9,197 nt of DNA from Betaproteobacteria bacterium (GTDB taxonomy: Bacteria > Pseudomonadota > Gammaproteobacteria > Burkholderiales > Rhodocyclaceae). The notes under the pieces are model-generated. The model saw nothing but the letters and a program-made list of their open reading frames with translations. It had not been told where the DNA came from and ran no database searches. The DNA lies in assembly GCA_025997095.1 (NCBI GenBank), contig BNUD01000096.1, positions 1 through 9,197 on the forward strand, written 5' to 3'. The translations under genes were made by a program, and so were the position numbers. Position 1 is the stretch's first letter, and every line of letters begins with the position of its first letter. Below are positions 6,674 to 9,197 of the stretch, piece after piece.

Positions 6674-9197
6674 ATGTACGAAGCAGCGCGTCTACATGAT
6701 GGAATAGAGCATACCCATGCGCTGGCGGGATTTTTGGCGGGGGCGGTGTTAGGGCTGGCGATGTTTGCGCTTGGGGCGCTACTCATGCTGCCGGGGCCGG
6801 TGGGTTGGGCGATGCTGGCATGTGTGTTTGCAGGAGCGGCATTAAGCGCGGCGGCGCCATTCATGGCGGCGATCGGTAAGCAGATCGGGAGCCAATTCGG
6901 GTATCACGCGGGCGAGATTATTACAGCTTCCCGAAACGTTTTTACCAACAGTCGCAAAGCCGCGCTGGTAGAAGAAAGTCAGGTCATCTGTTCCAAACAT
7001 TCGCCCGTGCCGCTGGTGGCTGAAGGGTCGGGCAATGTGTTCATCAACGACAGGGCGGCAGCCCGGAAGGACGACCATACCACCTGCGGAGCCGTCATTT
7101 CTGAAGGTTCAGATAACGTCTTTATCGGAGGAGGGCAGGTGCGCTACCTGCCGGTGGAATCCGAAGTTCCCGAATGGCTGGAAAAGGCGGTCAACAAAGT
7201 ATTTGCGGCGCTGGAAGCCATTTCTCTGGTATTGGGGATTGGCGCGATTGTCAAGGCGATTGTCAAATGCGGGGCAAAGACACTTCTGCAACAAGTGGTC
7301 AAATGCGGCGGCAAGACCATGTTGGCAGAGGCGGCAGGAGGCTGGGTGGGGTCTCAGGCCGGGGGGCTGGTCGGAAATCCGGTTGAAGTCACCAATGGGC
7401 GCAAACTCTTGCGGGCAGAAGAGGAGGTTGATTTTGAACTCAACGCGCCTTTGACCTTACCCGTATCCCGCTTTTACGGGAGTGATCTGGATGAACATGG
7501 CAGTCTTGGGCGCGGGTTTCGGTTGCCGTGGGAACGAGCGCTGCTGGTGGAAGGCGAGCGGGTGACCTACCTTGCGGGGGAGGGTCGGGAACTGGTGTTT
7601 GAAGCGCCCGCGCCGAACGAACGCCTCTATCTGCCGGAAGAATACCTGTACGTAGCCCGGCTTGCGGATGGGCGCTGGATACTGAGCGGCATGGACGAAG
7701 TGCATTGGCTGTTTGTTCCTGCGGCGGCAGAAGCCACGGGTCCGCACAGAAGTGGCGTCACGCACCTTCTGGTGCAGATAGAAGACGATCAGGGCGGCGC
7801 GGTGCGTTTTTATCGTGACAAACAGGGACATGTCCGCGAAATTGGCGACAGCGCCGATCATCGCCTGCGGTTAAGCTATCAGGATTTCAGCGTTGCCGGA
7901 CAACGGCAAGCCCGACTGATTGAGATCGAACAAACCGCAGGGGGTCAATCGGGTAAACGGGTGGGTTACCGTTACGACTCCCATGCCCGGCTCATTGAAG
8001 TCAGGAACGCCCTTGACCAGATCACCCGCCGCTTTGGCTGGGGCGGCGAAGGGGCGGCGACCGATTTGATGGTCGAACACCAGAACGCCACGGGATTTGC
8101 CTGTCGCTACCAATGGCAGCTCATTGAAGGTCAGCCGCGTGTCGTCGAGCACGAAACCAGCGATGGCGAGCGTTATCGCTTTCATTATGATTTTGCGAAC
8201 CGGCGCGCACGGGTTGAAGACCTGAGCCAGCCAGAGCTGATCCCGCCCAAAGCGGGCGATGAACCCTTGGCGCCTGATGTCGCTGAAGCGTCGCCTGCCG
8301 CGATCTGGACGTGGGACGAGCGGGAGAACATTCTCCACTGTCAGGATTTTGACGGGCGGGACTACCATTACGAATACGATGCCTGTAACCGGATGACGCT
8401 TCAAAAGCTGCCGGGCGAAGGCGAAGCGGAACGTGTCTGGCGATTTGAATACGACGAACTGGGACGCGTCACCGTCGCCACCGACCCCGAAGGTCACAAA
8501 ACCGAACGCGCCTGGGCGCCGGACAGTCTCAGGATACAAAGCGAAACCGGAGCCGATGGCGGCGTCTGGCGGAATGTGTACGAACCGAAGACAGGGCTGC
8601 TGCTCACTTCGGAAGACCCCTTGGGGCAGAAGACCGAATACGAATGGGAAGCGCCCTACGGCCCCCATAAAATCACCGGACCGGGCGGTGACACGCAGTA
8701 CTGCGAATGGAACAAACGTGGGCAACTCACGCGCCACACCGACTGTTCCGGCAACATCACCCGCTATCACTACGACGACAACGGCTATCTTGCCGGACAC
8801 ACCGACGCCGAAGGTCACCGGATTCGCCAACAACGCGACCTGAAGGGACAACTTCTGTGTCAGGAAGACCCGGACGGGGGCATGGAGAGCCTGCGCTGGA
8901 ACGCGCTGGGGCTGCCCACCCAACACATCAACCGTGCGGGCGACACCGAACGTTGGGAATACACCCCGCGCGGACAAGTGATGGCCCATACCGACTTTGA
9001 AGGCGGAAAGACCCGTTCCACCTACAACGCCCGCCAACAACTCAGCCGGCTGGAACGGGGGGGAGAAACTGTTTATCGCTTTCACTGGGACGTCACCGGG
9101 CATCTGCTCGCCGAACAACAACCGGACGGCGTGGAACAACACTACCGCTACGGCAGGAGCGGCGACCTTATCGAGCGGACAGAGCGGGGAACCGGCA
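6674..9197 (+). CDS. prePAAR/PAAR-Rhs T6SS effector, N-terminal 841 residues (3' end outside window)
   Basis: Open from ATG 6674 to the window edge. An in-frame TAA at 6644 with no other start after it fixes this ATG; its Shine-Dalgarno is weak (AGGA, 6658-6661, 12 bases away). Residues 4-13, AARLHDGIEH, match the prePAAR motif AARxxDxxxH exactly. Two hydrophobic segments follow (about 16-39 and 43-67), the layout of prePAAR effectors with two transmembrane helices that need an Eag chaperone. PAAR domain about 85-155 (C106, H109, H135, C138 are candidate zinc ligands; FIND and FIGGG are typical PAAR turns). A second Ala/Gly-rich hydrophobic stretch spans about 165-232. A DUF6531-like Rhs start follows at about 234-265 (GNPVEVTNGRKLL, LTLPVSRFYGS). 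YD repeats run from about 430 to the end (YRYDSHARL, YHYEYDACNRM, FEYDELGRV, RYHYDDNGYL). They should form the Rhs cocoon that encloses a C-terminal toxin. The Rhs core end motif (PxxxxDPxGL-type), the toxin and the immunity gene are not in the window. GC content is higher than in the upstream genes. Confidence 0.95.
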   Translation, partial: MYEAARLHDGIEHTHALAGFLAGAVLGLAMFALGALLMLPGPVGWAMLACVFAGAALSAAAPFMAAIGKQIGSQFGYHAGEIITASRNVFTNSRKAALVEESQVICSKHSPVPLVAEGSGNVFINDRAAARKDDHTTCGAVISEGSDNVFIGGGQVRYLPVESEVPEWLEKAVNKVFAALEAISLVLGIGAIVKAIVKCGAKTLLQQVVKCGGKTMLAEAAGGWVGSQAGGLVGNPVEVTNGRKLLRAEEEVDFELNAPLTLPVSRFYGSDLDEHGSLGRGFRLPWERALLVEGERVTYLAGEGRELVFEAPAPNERLYLPEEYLYVARLADGRWILSGMDEVHWLFVPAAAEATGPHRSGVTHLLVQIEDDQGGAVRFYRDKQGHVREIGDSADHRLRLSYQDFSVAGQRQARLIEIEQTAGGQSGKRVGYRYDSHARLIEVRNALDQITRRFGWGGEGAATDLMVEHQNATGFACRYQWQLIEGQPRVVEHETSDGERYRFHYDFANRRARVEDLSQPELIPPKAGDEPLAPDVAEASPAAIWTWDERENILHCQDFDGRDYHYEYDACNRMTLQKLPGEGEAERVWRFEYDELGRVTVATDPEGHKTERAWAPDSLRIQSETGADGGVWRNVYEPKTGLLLTSEDPLGQKTEYEWEAPYGPHKITGPGGDTQYCEWNKRGQLTRHTDCSGNITRYHYDDNGYLAGHTDAEGHRIRQQRDLKGQLLCQEDPDGGMESLRWNALGLPTQHINRAGDTERWEYTPRGQVMAHTDFEGGKTRSTYNARQQLSRLERGGETVYRFHWDVTGHLLAEQQPDGVEQHYRYGRSGDLIERTERGTG

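Noticed and set aside
7871..9142. 423-codon open frame on the minus strand
   Set aside because: It is antisense to the Rhs YD repeats, which are clear on the plus strand; GC-rich repeats commonly leave long open antisense frames. The translation resembles no family I recognise.

Overview
The window looks like a type VI secretion (T6SS) "orphan" VgrG-effector island from a Gram-negative proteobacterium. A beta- or gammaproteobacterium is likely, but the sequence does not let me name a genus. The evidence is a lipobox lipoprotein, a VgrG spike protein, a DUF1795 (Eag-type) chaperone and a prePAAR/PAAR-Rhs effector. No T6SS structural genes (tss/Hcp/ClpV) are visible, so the apparatus would be encoded elsewhere.

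Left part (1-496): the first ~70 bases may hold the start of a minus-strand gene running off the edge, with weak support. The rest is largely non-coding. Next comes a lipoprotein (497-1582) whose two ends resemble the LpoB family of penicillin-binding-protein activators, separated by a long proline-rich insert. A probable intrinsic terminator follows at 1610-1644.

Middle (1704-3997): a small protein with a DUF4124-like N-terminus (1704-2066) and an unrecognised helical, AT-rich protein (2115-2708) lie in the SAME reading frame. They are separated only by one TAA and 48 stop-free bases, so they may be a single ~334-codon gene split by a nonsense codon. The second ORF overlaps the start of a membrane-anchored or exported Sel1-repeat protein (2705-3997, nine repeats) by 4 bases (ATGA), which suggests translational coupling.

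Right part (4060-9197): a sigma70-like promoter precedes vgrG (4179-6011). It is followed 29 bases later by the Eag chaperone (6041-6520, strong Shine-Dalgarno). A second, very good sigma70-like promoter (TTGTCA-17-TAGAAT with extended -10) lies between the chaperone and a large rhs gene (6674 to beyond 9197). The Rhs protein carries a textbook prePAAR motif, two hydrophobic segments, a PAAR domain, a DUF6531-like region and YD repeats. Its toxic C-terminus and any immunity gene lie outside the window.

How the parts should work together (established for these families): Eag holds the prePAAR/transmembrane N-terminus of the Rhs effector and loads it onto the VgrG tip, and the Rhs shell encloses the C-terminal toxin. 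The roles of the lipoprotein, split-gene and Sel1 products are not known from the sequence. They may be accessory, immunity or a separate cargo set.
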